From Buttiauxella noackiae ATCC 51607 (GTDB lineage Bacteria > Pseudomonadota > Gammaproteobacteria > Enterobacterales > Enterobacteriaceae): DNA of 34,805 nt. The DNA is taken from NCBI RefSeq assembly GCF_001654865.1, contig NZ_LXEO01000010.1, positions 1 to 34,805 of the forward strand, read 5' to 3'. Numbering within the stretch: the first letter of the stretch is position 1; each line of letters opens with the position of its first letter. The translations under genes were made by a program, and so were the position numbers. Shown here piece by piece: positions 10,259 through 18,558 of the stretch. Under the pieces are notes generated by a model. The model did no database searches, had not been told where the DNA came from, and saw only the letters and a list, made by a program, of their open reading frames with translations.

Positions 10259-11080
10259 ATGCTATCGCGTCGTCAACATCGGCTAAGCCGGTTTCGCAAA
10301 ACCAAGCGTCTGCTCCGTCAGCGTTTACGTCAACGTGCTTTTTTCAGAGATATACCTGGACCCGAAGCGATGGAAAAACCCAGAGTTGTGGTTCTGACTG
10401 GCGCGGGAATTTCCGCAGAGTCAGGCATTCGAACTTTCCGCGCCACTGATGGTTTGTGGGAAGAGCACAGGGTTGAAGATGTTGCGACGCCTGAAGGCTT
10501 CGCACGCGATCCCCAATTGGTTCAGGCGTTTTATAACGCTCGCCGCCAGCAACTTCAGCAGTCGGAAATTAAACCGAATGCTGCCCATCTGGCACTGGCT
10601 CGTCTGGAAGAAGAACTGGGGGATCACTTCCTGTTGGTGACGCAGAATATTGATAACCTCCATGAACGAGCCGGAAATAAAAACATCATCCATATGCACG
10701 GTGAACTGTTGAAAGTTCGCTGTGCGCACAGTGGGCAAGTGCTGGAGTGGAAAGGGGATATTACCCGCGAAGACCGCTGCCATTGCTGTCAGATTTCTGC
10801 ACCGCTGCGCCCACATGTGGTGTGGTTTGGTGAAATGCCACTGGGTATGGATGAGATTTATCAGGCTATTGCTACAGCCGATTACTTTATTGCTATCGGC
10901 ACATCAGGCCACGTTTACCCCGCTGCCGGGTTTGTACACGAAGCCCGTTTGCAAGGTGCGCATACTGTTGAGTTGAACCTTGATCCAAGCCAGGTAGGCA
11001 GCGAGTTCGAGGAAAAATTCTACGGCTTAGCCAGCGAAGTAGTGCCAGAGTATGTCGAGCGCTTGCTTAAAGGGCTATAA
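10259..11080 (+). CDS. cobB: NAD-dependent protein deacylase CobB (sirtuin)
   Basis: Sirtuin that removes acetyl and succinyl groups from lysines; in E. coli it activates acetyl-CoA synthetase. NAD-binding [26 protein letters not shown] and catalytic HMHGE are present, as is the zinc site (Cys in KVRC and the pair in CHCC). Tyr and Arg in FYNARRQQL correspond to the desuccinylase-specificity residues Tyr92/Arg95 of E. coli. The basic N-terminal extension ([14 protein letters not shown]) is kept, and an internal ATG at codon 38 (MEKPRV) could give the known short isoform. It is 273 residues, about six shorter at the C-terminus than E. coli CobB. Its end converges with the methyltransferase-like gene. 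Confidence 0.97.
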   Translation: MLSRRQHRLSRFRKTKRLLRQRLRQRAFFRDIPGPEAMEKPRVVVLTGAGISAESGIRTFRATDGLWEEHRVEDVATPEGFARDPQLVQAFYNARRQQLQQSEIKPNAAHLALARLEEELGDHFLLVTQNIDNLHERAGNKNIIHMHGELLKVRCAHSGQVLEWKGDITREDRCHCCQISAPLRPHVVWFGEMPLGMDEIYQAIATADYFIAIGTSGHVYPAAGFVHEARLQGAHTVELNLDPSQVGSEFEEKFYGLASEVVPEYVERLLKGL

Positions 11081-11125
11081 CAAATAGCGGGTAGCGGATG
11101 TTGCCCGCCTATTAATATCAATAAA

Positions 11126-11650
11126 TTACACCCTCGCCGCGACAAATAACTTCTCTTCTCGCAAAGCCACGATAATCAAAAATAGCGAAATATACGCGCA
11201 GCAAAGTAATGCCAATGCACTGATATACCAGGGCAATCGGGTCACATACACTGCGCTGCAAGAGAGGATCACCATAATGATTCCCGCGTACATCGGGTGC
11301 GCGATCCACGAAAAGATCCCGCTGTGTATTCGCGGTGCATGGGGAAGGTAATATCCCGCCCAGGTATGATGTGTTCCTAAATCGACTTTTCCTTTAACCA
11401 CCAGAACGGTTCCTGCAATGGCTATCAGCAAACAAACCCAATCCAGCGGCGTAACGCGTTGCACAAGGAAAAGGCTCCACGCGAAGGCGATTATGGGTAG
11501 CAAATAAGTGAGCCGTAAGAGTTGTATCGCTCTGATATCAATCAGTGGTTTAGCCTCGGGCTTCTCTTTCTTCGCAAGAATAAAAGCGGTGAAAATGCCA
11601 AGGTTGAGCAGTTGGGCCAGTATAAAGAATGTATTCATCACGATTTTCAC
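11126..11650 (-). CDS. Isoprenylcysteine carboxyl methyltransferase-like membrane protein
   Basis: Small inner-membrane protein of 174 residues with about five hydrophobic segments. Near the C-terminus it carries the ICMT/PEMT pattern for S-adenosylmethionine binding: WIAHPMYAGIIM (about 115-126) followed by LREEKLF (about 163-169). Bacterial relatives methylate lipids or unknown small substrates; the substrate here cannot be told. It lies between cobB (convergent, 45 bases) and potD (same strand, with a terminator between), so it is probably transcribed alone. I do not recall a gene of this kind at this locus in E. coli, which suggests an accessory insertion. Function is inferred from the motif only. 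Confidence 0.75.
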   Translation of the reverse strand: MKIVMNTFFILAQLLNLGIFTAFILAKKEKPEAKPLIDIRAIQLLRLTYLLPIIAFAWSLFLVQRVTPLDWVCLLIAIAGTVLVVKGKVDLGTHHTWAGYYLPHAPRIHSGIFSWIAHPMYAGIIMVILSCSAVYVTRLPWYISALALLCCAYISLFLIIVALREEKLFVAARV

Positions 11651-11753
11651 TCAGTCTGTAACGAGCGGGGGGAGCGGGATGACGTCAACAGTCAGGGGTT
11701 TATTCAAGCGTAGAAAAAGAGGGAGGCTATGCCATAAGGCGAAAGGATGAATT

Positions 11754-11778
11754 AAAAAGGCGGGACTACAGCCCCGCC
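11754..11778 (-). terminator. Intrinsic terminator of the potABCD operon
   Basis: Read on the minus strand just after the potD stop: a GGCGGG/CCCGCC stem with a short loop, followed by TTTTT. This is a standard rho-independent terminator. Confidence 0.85.
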
Positions 11779-11788
11779 GGGTAAAAAA

Positions 11789-12835
11789 TTAACGGCCTGC
11801 TTTCAGCTTCTGATAGTAATTCTCATAAATCGTGCTGGCATCACCAACATCGTTTTGCCACTCACCATTTTTCAGCACCGCTTCATCCGGGTAGAGCGTC
11901 TTATCACCGGAGACTTCTTTAGGCAGCAATTTGCGTGCTTCAAGATTTGGCGTTGGGTAGCCGATGGTTTCAGCCACCTGTTTTGCCACGTCCGGGCGCA
12001 GCAGGAAGTTAATCAGTTTCAGCGCACCATCGACGTTTTTAGCATTTGCCGGAATAGAAAGGTTATCCATCCAGAAAATCCCGCCTTCTTTTGGCCAGAC
12101 AATTTCCAACGGCGTACCCGCCTGGCGGGCAACGAAAGCAGAACCATTCCACACCATGCCGAGATTCACTTCGCCTTCCATATACGGGTTAGCTGGGTTA
12201 TCAGAGTTGAATGCCGCCACGTTTGGCATTAGCTTTTGTAGCTCGTGGTATGCCGCTTCAATCTCTTTAGGATCGGTGGTGTTGCCGGAGTAGCCGAGTT
12301 TGCGCAGCGCGACCTGGAACACTTCGCGCGCATCATCAGTCAGCAACAGGCTTTGCTTATATTCTGGTTTCCACAAATCAGCCCAGCTAGTGATGGTTTT
12401 CGGGTCAATTGAATCACTGTTTACGCCAATTGCCGTCGCACCCCAGATATAGGGAATTGAATAATCGTTATTCGGGTCAAACGGCTTGTTGAGCATCTCC
12501 GGGTCGAGATTTTTGAAGTTGCTCAGTTTGCTTTTATCGATCTTTTGGATCATGCCTTCTTTGCGCATTTTCGCGACAAAGTAGGTCGATGGCACCACTA
12601 AATCGTAAGCGCCATCTTTATAGGTTTTCAGCTTGGCGTACATGGTTTCATTCGACTCATAAGTCGAATAAATCACCTTAATACCGGTTTCTTTGGTGAA
12701 CTGCTCAAGCAGGCCTGGTGGCACATACTCGGTCCAGTTATAGAAATAGAGTGTCTTGCTATCATCGGCATGTGCAGCGCCCATACCCAGTGCCAGAACG
12801 CTCGCAGCGAGCAGGTGGCGTGACCATTTAGTCAT
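11789..12835 (-). CDS. potD: Spermidine/putrescine-binding periplasmic protein PotD
   Basis: Periplasmic receptor of the PotABCD importer, preferring spermidine. The start at 12835 gives 348 residues, as in E. coli, with a signal peptide cleaved after AAHA (about residue 23). Mature protein begins DDSKTLYFYNWTEYVPP, and polyamine-contact regions such as YSTYESNETMYAKL and the tryptophan-rich MVWNGSAFVARQAG are intact. An in-frame start 15 codons upstream would lie within potC and break the signal peptide. It starts 1 base from the potC end and is followed by a terminator, so it is the last gene of the operon. Confidence 0.98.
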   Translation of the reverse strand: MTKWSRHLLAASVLALGMGAAHADDSKTLYFYNWTEYVPPGLLEQFTKETGIKVIYSTYESNETMYAKLKTYKDGAYDLVVPSTYFVAKMRKEGMIQKIDKSKLSNFKNLDPEMLNKPFDPNNDYSIPYIWGATAIGVNSDSIDPKTITSWADLWKPEYKQSLLLTDDAREVFQVALRKLGYSGNTTDPKEIEAAYHELQKLMPNVAAFNSDNPANPYMEGEVNLGMVWNGSAFVARQAGTPLEIVWPKEGGIFWMDNLSIPANAKNVDGALKLINFLLRPDVAKQVAETIGYPTPNLEARKLLPKEVSGDKTLYPDEAVLKNGEWQNDVGDASTIYENYYQKLKAGR

Positions 12836-12836
12836 A

Positions 12837-13616
12837 TTAATGTCCCCTGGTTTTATCACGAAGAATAAGCTGACTGGCAACCACCAGGACCAGCGAGAGT
12901 ACTAATAAAATGGTGGCAAGTGCATTCACCTCGGGTGAAACACCAACCTTTACCATTGAGTAAATCTTCAATGGTAAAATTTCATAACTTGGTCCGGTGA
13001 CGAAAGATGAAACCACCACATCGTCCATCGAGAGAGTAAAACTGAGCAACCAGCCTGCGGCAACGGCAGGCATCGCCAGTGGCAAAAGGATTTTGCGTAA
13101 AATTGTGAGCTCGCTGGCACCCAGATCTTTCGCCGCTTCAAGCATGCGCACATCGAACCCTTTGAGGCGGGAATAGACCGTGACCACCACAAAAGGCAGG
13201 CAGAAGGTGATGTGTGAAAACAACAGCGACCAGAAGCCAAGCGACACACCCAGCAGCATAAACAGCACCAGCAGCGAAATCGCCATCACAATATCGGGTG
13301 ACATCATCACCACAAATAACATACCACTGACGAAAGGCTTGCCGCGAAAACGATAGCGATACAGTGCCACAGCGGTCAACGAACCGATTAGTGTTGCTGC
13401 GGTAGCGGAAAAAATTGCCATCGTCAGAGAGTGTTGTGCTGCCTGCAATAAGCTGTCGTTGTTCATCAGCAGGCTATACCACTTGCCGGTAAAGCCTTGC
13501 CAGTTAATACCGAAACGCGAACTGTTAAACGAGTTCACGATCAAAATGATGATTGGGATGTACAGATAAGCATAGATGGCGGTCATAAAGCCGCCGCGAA
13601 GCAGGCGACCCATCAT
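12837..13616 (-). CDS. potC: Spermidine/putrescine ABC transporter permease PotC
   Basis: Inner-membrane permease with six hydrophobic segments and the cytoplasmic EAA loop seen as LEAAKDLGASELTILRKILLPLAMP. I set the start at the ATG whose last bases overlap the potB stop (ATGA, 13613-13616), giving 259 residues beginning [18 protein letters not shown]. coli PotC is about 264, so the C-terminus is a few residues shorter. The longer open frame upstream overlaps potB and is not conserved. It pairs with PotB in the membrane. Confidence 0.97.
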   Translation of the reverse strand: MMGRLLRGGFMTAIYAYLYIPIIILIVNSFNSSRFGINWQGFTGKWYSLLMNNDSLLQAAQHSLTMAIFSATAATLIGSLTAVALYRYRFRGKPFVSGMLFVVMMSPDIVMAISLLVLFMLLGVSLGFWSLLFSHITFCLPFVVVTVYSRLKGFDVRMLEAAKDLGASELTILRKILLPLAMPAVAAGWLLSFTLSMDDVVVSSFVTGPSYEILPLKIYSMVKVGVSPEVNALATILLVLSLVLVVASQLILRDKTRGH

Positions 13617-14470
13617 TCTAATTCCACCTTTTTGTTCAGCAATCTGGAGGCACGCCAGTAGATCAGCAGCATCAGACCCATCACCAGTGTCAGTGTAATG
13701 CTGGTGGCAGCGCCAAACGGCCAATCGCGAATATTCAGGAACTGGCTCTTGATTACGTTACCAATCAGCAGGTTTTTCGCGCCACCCATCAGGTCGGAAA
13801 CGTAAAACAGCCCCATCGCAGGCAGCATGACCAACAGGCAACCGGCAATAATTCCCGGCATAGTGAGCGGGATAATAATCCGGATAAAGGTCTGAAGTTT
13901 GCTGGCACCCAAATCACGAGCCGCTTCCAGCAGCGGTTTGTCGAGCTTTTCGATGCTGGAGTAGAGCGGCATCACCATAAATGGCAGCAGGATATAAACC
14001 AGACCAAGGATAACCGCGCTTTCGGTGTACATGATTCGAATCGGGGTATCAATCACGCCTAGCCACAGCAAAAACGTATTCATATAGCCTTTGGTGCTGA
14101 GGAAGATCTTCAGCCCATAAATACGAATCAGTGAGTTAGTCCAGAAGGGAACGATCAGCAAAAACAGCAGCAGCGGTCGAACGCGTTCTGGTAGGCGAGC
14201 AAGAAACCAGGCAAACGGATAGCCCAGTACCAGGCAGGCGAGGGTGGCTATCACCGCCATATTCAGTGAGTGCAGCAGCACTTGCGCATACAGTGGGTCG
14301 GCAAGACGAGTGTAGTTATCTAACGTGAAAACCATGCTGACGAAATTAACATCATCACGCGTCAGGAAACTTGTCCCGATGATCATCAGATTGGGCAAGA
14401 ACACAAACAGCAGCAACCAACCGACGATGGTGGCGATCACCAGATTCTGGAACTTACGTGAGCTCTTCAT
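13613..14470 (-). CDS. potB: Spermidine/putrescine ABC transporter permease PotB
   Basis: Inner-membrane permease, 285 residues, six hydrophobic segments, EAA loop visible as [25 protein letters not shown]. It forms the polyamine channel with PotC. The first 17 bases overlap the end of potA, and the stop overlaps the potC start by 4 bases, a tight translationally coupled operon. No irregularities are seen. Confidence 0.97.
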   Translation of the reverse strand: MKSSRKFQNLVIATIVGWLLLFVFLPNLMIIGTSFLTRDDVNFVSMVFTLDNYTRLADPLYAQVLLHSLNMAVIATLACLVLGYPFAWFLARLPERVRPLLLFLLIVPFWTNSLIRIYGLKIFLSTKGYMNTFLLWLGVIDTPIRIMYTESAVILGLVYILLPFMVMPLYSSIEKLDKPLLEAARDLGASKLQTFIRIIIPLTMPGIIAGCLLVMLPAMGLFYVSDLMGGAKNLLIGNVIKSQFLNIRDWPFGAATSITLTLVMGLMLLIYWRASRLLNKKVELE

Positions 14471-15590
14471 CTGCCAGCACTACCTCCCAGCTTTCAACCC
14501 AATTCACAGCCATTTTTTGATCAAGTGTATGGTCAAAATCAGGATCGTCTTCATTGAAGAATTCGCTGACCATCACCATTTTGCCGTTTTCCAACTCGAC
14601 GTTAGATTCCAGCGTCATGCCTTTATAGTTTCGTTCACGCACATAGCCAATCAAACCGTCGGCAACGTGGGTATCGTTGATCTCTTCAACACGAAGATCT
14701 TCCGGGCGCAGCAGCACTTTTAATCGTTGGCCAGCGGTAACTGGCATGGTTACGTAAATATGGCATTCGCGGCCTTCAACGTTCGCCAGCACGCGCTGTT
14801 CGTCAACGCGCTCAATGACGATGGCATCGAATATGTTGATCTCACCAATAAAACTCGCCACAAACAGGTTTTTCGGCTCTTCATAAATTTCACGCGGCGT
14901 GCCGTCTTGCTCAATGTGACCATCGCGCATCACCACAATCCTGTCAGACATAGTTAATGCTTCTTCCTGGTCGTGAGTCACGAACACAAAGGTGATACCG
15001 AGTTTACGCTGCAGCGCTTTTAATTCGTTCTGCATCTGCTTGCGCAATTTGTAATCGAGCGCGGAAAGCGATTCATCAAGAAGCAACAGACGGGGTTTGT
15101 TGACCACCGCACGCGCAATCGCCACGCGTTGTTGCTGGCCGCCTGAAAGCTGATGCGGTAAACGCTGGGCAAATTCCTCAAGCTGCACCATTTTCAGCGC
15201 GTCATTCACGCGAGGGGGGATTTCGGCGGCTGGTGTTTTCTGCATTCTTAAACCGAATGCAACGTTTTCAAAAACGGTCATATGAGGAAACAGAGCGTAG
15301 CTCTGGAAGACGGTGTTGACGTGGCGATGCTCAGCCGGAACCCGCGTAATGTCCAGGTCCTCAAGAGAGATAGTCCCGGAATCAACGCTTTCCAGACCGG
15401 CAATTAAGCGTAGCACAGTCGTTTTGCCACAGCCGGAGGGGCCAAGAAGTGTCAGAAATTCACCATCATTAATGGTGAGAGATAAATCAGAAATAACGGT
15501 TTTGCCATCAAAGCTCTTTCTTACTCCCACCAGTTCTACCAGCGGAGAGAGCGAACATTGCTGTTTATTCAATTTTTTACGCTGTCCCAT
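14454..15590 (-). CDS. potA: Spermidine/putrescine ABC transporter ATPase PotA
   Basis: ATPase that drives polyamine import. Walker [10 protein letters not shown], signature [14 protein letters not shown], Walker [13 protein letters not shown] and switch VTHDQEEA are present, followed by a C-terminal TOBE regulatory domain (about 290-370). The start at 15590 ([10 protein letters not shown]) gives exactly 378 residues as in E. coli; the open frame continues 69 codons upstream into the promoter region without conservation. It is the first gene of potABCD and diverges from pepT. Confidence 0.98.
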   Translation of the reverse strand: MGQRKKLNKQQCSLSPLVELVGVRKSFDGKTVISDLSLTINDGEFLTLLGPSGCGKTTVLRLIAGLESVDSGTISLEDLDITRVPAEHRHVNTVFQSYALFPHMTVFENVAFGLRMQKTPAAEIPPRVNDALKMVQLEEFAQRLPHQLSGGQQQRVAIARAVVNKPRLLLLDESLSALDYKLRKQMQNELKALQRKLGITFVFVTHDQEEALTMSDRIVVMRDGHIEQDGTPREIYEEPKNLFVASFIGEINIFDAIVIERVDEQRVLANVEGRECHIYVTMPVTAGQRLKVLLRPEDLRVEEINDTHVADGLIGYVRERNYKGMTLESNVELENGKMVMVSEFFNEDDPDFDHTLDQKMAVNWVESWEVVLADEELT

Positions 15591-15880
15591 ATAAGACGCA
15601 TCAAATTGCGGGCTGATGCGGGGTTTGTGATTAACCACCTTGCGGTTTCTGCACGTTAAAGTAAGGGCAGGCATTCTACGGCAAAGCATTGAAATCGCCA
15701 ATCCTTGATGCTTTCCTGGGGATTGATTCTGAAGATGCTTAAGCAGCAAACACCAAATCCTCTCGCATTGCATTACATTCGTGACTATTTTCAACACTAC
15801 CAGGCTAAAAGTGACCTAACGCAATATTTGCATTTGCGGCTTACTGATAATGAAGTCACAAAAATTGAGGGTAGCGCGAT
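15591..15880. other. Divergent regulatory region between potA and pepT
   Basis: 290 bases with no gene. Promoters for both potABCD and pepT must lie here. pepT is controlled by FNR in Salmonella; I looked for a TTGAT-N4-ATCAA site and found only half-matches (for example TTGATTCTGAAGAT near 15724), so I do not call one. GAGG stands 9 bases before the pepT ATG. Confidence 0.5.
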
Positions 15881-17107
15881 ATGGATAAATTACTTGAACG
15901 TTTCTTACATTATGTCTCCCTGGATACACAGTCCAAATCCGGCGTAAAACAAGTTCCCAGCACTGAAGGTCAGTGGAAGTTGTTGCGGTTACTAAAAGAC
16001 CAAATGGAAGAGATGGGTTTGGTTAATGTGACTATTGCTGAGCATGGCACAGTCATGGGAACACTTCCGTCTACCGTCGATAAAAAAGTTCCGGCTATTG
16101 GTTTTATCTCTCATGTGGATACCGCACCTGATTTTTCGGGCAAAAATGTGAATCCGCAGATTGTTGAAAACTATCGCGGTGGCGATATCGCGCTGGGCAT
16201 TGGCGATGAAGTGTTGTCTCCAGTGATGTTCCCGGTTTTGCACCAGTTGCTTGGGCAAACGCTGATCACTACAGACGGCAAAACGCTGCTCGGTGCGGAT
16301 GATAAAGCCGGAATTGCAGAAATCATGACGGCGTTAGAAGTTCTGAAAGAGAAGAAGATCCCGCATGGCGACATCCGCGTTGCGTTCACGCCGGATGAAG
16401 AAGTGGGTAAAGGCGCGAAGTACTTTGACGTCGAAGCATTTGATGCGCGCTGGGCCTATACCGTTGATGGCGGCGGTGTTGGTGAACTGGAGTGTGAAAA
16501 CTTCAACGCCGCGTCGGTCACTATCAAAATCGTGGGTAACAACGTTCACCCTGGTTCCGCAAAAGGGGTAATGGTGAATGCGCTCTCAATTGCCGCCCGC
16601 ATTCACGCTGAAGTGCCTGCTGACGAAAGCCCGGAATGTACCGAAGGCTACGAAGGTTTTTACCATCTGCATGGCATCAAGGGCTCGGTCGACAAAGCGG
16701 AAATGCACTACATCATCCGCGATTTTGACCGCGGGCAATTTGAAGCCCGTAAACGCAAAATGATGGATATCGCAAAGAAAGTGGGCAAAGGGCTGCACCC
16801 GGATTGCTATATCGAACTGGTGATCGACGACAGCTATTACAACATGCGCGAGAAAGTCGCGGAGCATCCTTACATTGTGGAAGTCGCCCAGCAGGCGATG
16901 CGCGATTGCGATATTGAGCCGATCATGAAGCCGATTCGCGGCGGTACAGACGGGGCACAGCTGTCGTTCAAAGGCTTACCATGCCCGAACCTGTTCACTG
17001 GCGGCTATAACTACCACGGCAAACATGAGTTTGTGACGCTGGAGGGGATGGAAAAAGCGGTGGCGGTGATTGTGCGGATTGCTGAGCTGACGGCAAAGCA
17101 GGCTTGA
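15881..17107 (+). CDS. pepT: Peptidase T (tripeptide aminopeptidase)
   Basis: Cytosolic zinc aminopeptidase of family M20B that removes the N-terminal residue of tripeptides. 408 residues, as in E. coli. Metal-binding and catalytic segments are seen: [10 protein letters not shown] (His and Asp), [12 protein letters not shown] (bridging Asp), [11 protein letters not shown] (general-base Glu pair), [10 protein letters not shown], and the C-terminal NYHGKHEF His. Gene intact; followed by its own terminator. The POT-family peptide transporter 1.4 kb downstream could supply its substrates, an inference from proximity only. Confidence 0.98.
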   Translation: MDKLLERFLHYVSLDTQSKSGVKQVPSTEGQWKLLRLLKDQMEEMGLVNVTIAEHGTVMGTLPSTVDKKVPAIGFISHVDTAPDFSGKNVNPQIVENYRGGDIALGIGDEVLSPVMFPVLHQLLGQTLITTDGKTLLGADDKAGIAEIMTALEVLKEKKIPHGDIRVAFTPDEEVGKGAKYFDVEAFDARWAYTVDGGGVGELECENFNAASVTIKIVGNNVHPGSAKGVMVNALSIAARIHAEVPADESPECTEGYEGFYHLHGIKGSVDKAEMHYIIRDFDRGQFEARKRKMMDIAKKVGKGLHPDCYIELVIDDSYYNMREKVAEHPYIVEVAQQAMRDCDIEPIMKPIRGGTDGAQLSFKGLPCPNLFTGGYNYHGKHEFVTLEGMEKAVAVIVRIAELTAKQA

Positions 17108-17147
17108 GAGAATAGCGCGCACCCTATTTCATCAAATTAAAAACAGA

Positions 17148-17166
17148 GGGGCGGAAAGCCCCTTTT
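17148..17166 (+). terminator. Intrinsic terminator of pepT
   Basis: GGGGC-GGAAA-GCCCC hairpin followed by TTTT, 40 bases after the pepT stop. It marks the end of the conserved backbone before the accessory block. Confidence 0.8.
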
Positions 17167-17189
17167 GTGGCTTTTCCAGAGATTTTCTT

Positions 17190-17726
17190 ATGCTTAAATT
17201 GTTATGTGGGTTGCTAGTTTGCGTATCTGGCGCAACTTTTGCTGCACCCTCTGTAGAAGTAGGATTCTCATCCGGCAAAGACGGTCATTCAGCGCAAACA
17301 ATGGTGCTACACCTGATTAATGGGGCTCATAAATCGATTGAAATGATGGCCTATGAATTTAAAGCATCAGATATTGCCGCAGCACTTGATAAAGCGGCTG
17401 AGCGAGGCGTGAAAGTTTCGGTCGTCATCGATCATCGCGCGAATAAAGCCAACAAACTCTCACTTGCCGCTGTCACGGATGCAACAAGCCACGGCGTCGC
17501 TATTCGCGTGGATAGCCATTACCACATTCAGCATGACAAGGTGATGATTGTTGATGGACGAACCCTCGAAACAGGCTCATTTAACTACACACCGACCGCT
17601 GAGAAGGCCAATAGCGAAAACATTCTGGTTCTCAGGCATGTACCGCGAGTGATCAAACTTTATCAGGAACACTTCAAAACACGATGGGAGTACGGTGTGC
17701 CATACCAAAAAGGCGACCTTGCATAA
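17190..17726 (+). CDS. Phospholipase D-family endonuclease Nuc-like protein, exported
   Basis: 178-residue protein with a signal peptide (hydrophobic to about residue 18, cleavage near ATFA) and one PLD catalytic motif: His115, Lys117 and Asp122 in HDKVMIVDG, followed by TGSFNYT and NSENILVL. This is the layout of Nuc from the IncN plasmid pKM101, a periplasmic, non-specific DNA/RNA endonuclease that works as a dimer because each chain has only one HKD motif. All catalytic positions are intact. The ribosome site is weak (AGAG). It sits just after the pepT terminator and is not part of the conserved backbone; such genes are often on conjugative plasmids, so acquisition by transfer is likely. 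Phosphodiesterase fold is secure; the substrate is inferred. Confidence 0.88.
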   Translation: MLKLLCGLLVCVSGATFAAPSVEVGFSSGKDGHSAQTMVLHLINGAHKSIEMMAYEFKASDIAAALDKAAERGVKVSVVIDHRANKANKLSLAAVTDATSHGVAIRVDSHYHIQHDKVMIVDGRTLETGSFNYTPTAEKANSENILVLRHVPRVIKLYQEHFKTRWEYGVPYQKGDLA

Positions 17727-17855
17727 CACAGATAACCGAAATTGAACCGGGAATAGCCATCTCCTTTTTTGGAGCAGATTGGCGGGATGCTTTTTATTTT
17801 TTGCTTCCTGAATCGCCATTTTTCAGCCGAGTTTAGCGCCGTAAATACCTTTTAA

Positions 17856-18062
17856 GATATCCAGACGCTGGTTAATACCAGGTGCTCAAGTGCTCCGCTT
17901 TATCATGTGCTGACTCATGGTATTCAGGCCTGCCGGCTGATTGAACAGCCGGAGGCGATACGCGGTTTTGAAAGCTCGACGCCAGATGATTTCATCAGCG
18001 CCGCGTTACATGCCGTAATTTACCTCATAGGCAGAGGCTGGTGGCATATCTGTACATCATGA
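17856..18062 (+). pseudogene. Unrecognised coding remnant
   Basis: A frame open from 17856 to a TGA at 18060-18062 with no start codon or ribosome site. The central part (RLIEQPEAIRGFESSTPDD, then FISAALHAVIY) has the composition of real protein, but I cannot name the family. The preceding bases in another frame look like the end of a different gene, so this is probably a broken fragment. Confidence 0.35.
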
Positions 18063-18101
18063 CCAGCGGTAAGGGGATCGGGATGATGGTTCCAATAGTG
18101 C

Positions 18102-18270
18102 TCAGAGTTTTAGTCTTATCGTTGCTCGAGAGCACCGCAGGTTGTGCTCTCTGGTGAGGCCTTGGTTCAGTGAATCATAAATCTCGTAGCGTTTGGATGA
18201 CTGCTGTGGCGGTGCAACGGAAAATTTATGATGCGACTGGCTAACAAACTCATAAGCCCTGAAAGCGCCA
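18102..18270 (-). pseudogene. Degenerate roxA (ycfD) gene fragment
   Basis: Minus-strand reading gives EFVSQSHHKFSVAPPQQ ... YEIYDSLNQG. It aligns with residues 270-300 of the full RoxA encoded at 21437-22558 (EFVSQSRHELDVAPPEP ... DEIYDALKQG), 18 of 31 positions identical by hand count. DNA identity is also visible, for example GGTGGTGCAAC / GGCGGTGCAAC and ACAAACTCA. Similarity fades on both sides, the JmjC catalytic part is absent, and the frame has no plausible start. It is a relic of a second roxA copy about 3.2 kb from the intact one and on the same strand. Confidence 0.75.
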
Positions 18271-18379
18271 AAAACTTTATTATTTATATATAACAAACTG
18301 TTTAATAAGGCATAAATTTTTTATTTATCCGAACCTTCAAAGTCAATAACTCTCTCCCGTCACCCGACAAAAAATCTGA

Positions 18380-18403
18380 AAAAGTAGACAATCGTCGACT
18401 TTT
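18380..18403. promoter_or_regulatory. Palindrome upstream of the POT transporter
   Basis: AAAAGTAGAC-AATC-GTCGACTTTT: two 10-base arms matching at 9 of 10 positions with a 4-base spacer. It lies about 155 bases before the likely transporter start and has operator-like symmetry; it could also form an RNA hairpin. The binding protein is unknown. Confidence 0.4.
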
Positions 18404-18558
18404 CATCTTAAAGTCCTGCGCCTGGCACTAGACAAAACCAGTAACTAGTTATCAAATGGTTAAATAATAATTTCTGAATGTTAAAAGCGGCAGTCATTCA
18501 AATAGCCGCCATGCATTCTGGTGCTACAGGCACGCCGACACACTTCCATGGAGAATTT

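Larger units (their letters stand above)
17727..18477. other. 750-base gene-poor stretch with coding remnants
   Basis: Between nuc and the POT transporter no intact gene is visible. It holds at least three scraps: a minus-strand tail reading GINQRLDILKGIYGAKLG then stop at about 17826-17885; a plus-strand stop-terminated frame 17856-18062 containing EQPEAIRGFESSTPDD, with no start; and a roxA-like fragment at about 18110-18260 on the minus strand (separate entry). The mix of strands and missing starts indicates decay after insertion or recombination. The first two are not recognised. Confidence 0.6.

Noticed and set aside
15700..15880. FNR site upstream of pepT
   Set aside because: Only half-site matches (TTGAT) were found; the second half is missing.
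17826..17885. Minus-strand gene end reading GINQRLDILKGIYGAKLG
   Set aside because: Only about 20 codons remain before an upstream in-frame stop; too short to assign, noted as a remnant.
18102..18296. 64-codon minus-strand frame as a functional gene
   Set aside because: It is a decayed roxA fragment without start, JmjC core or ribosome site, listed instead as a pseudogene.
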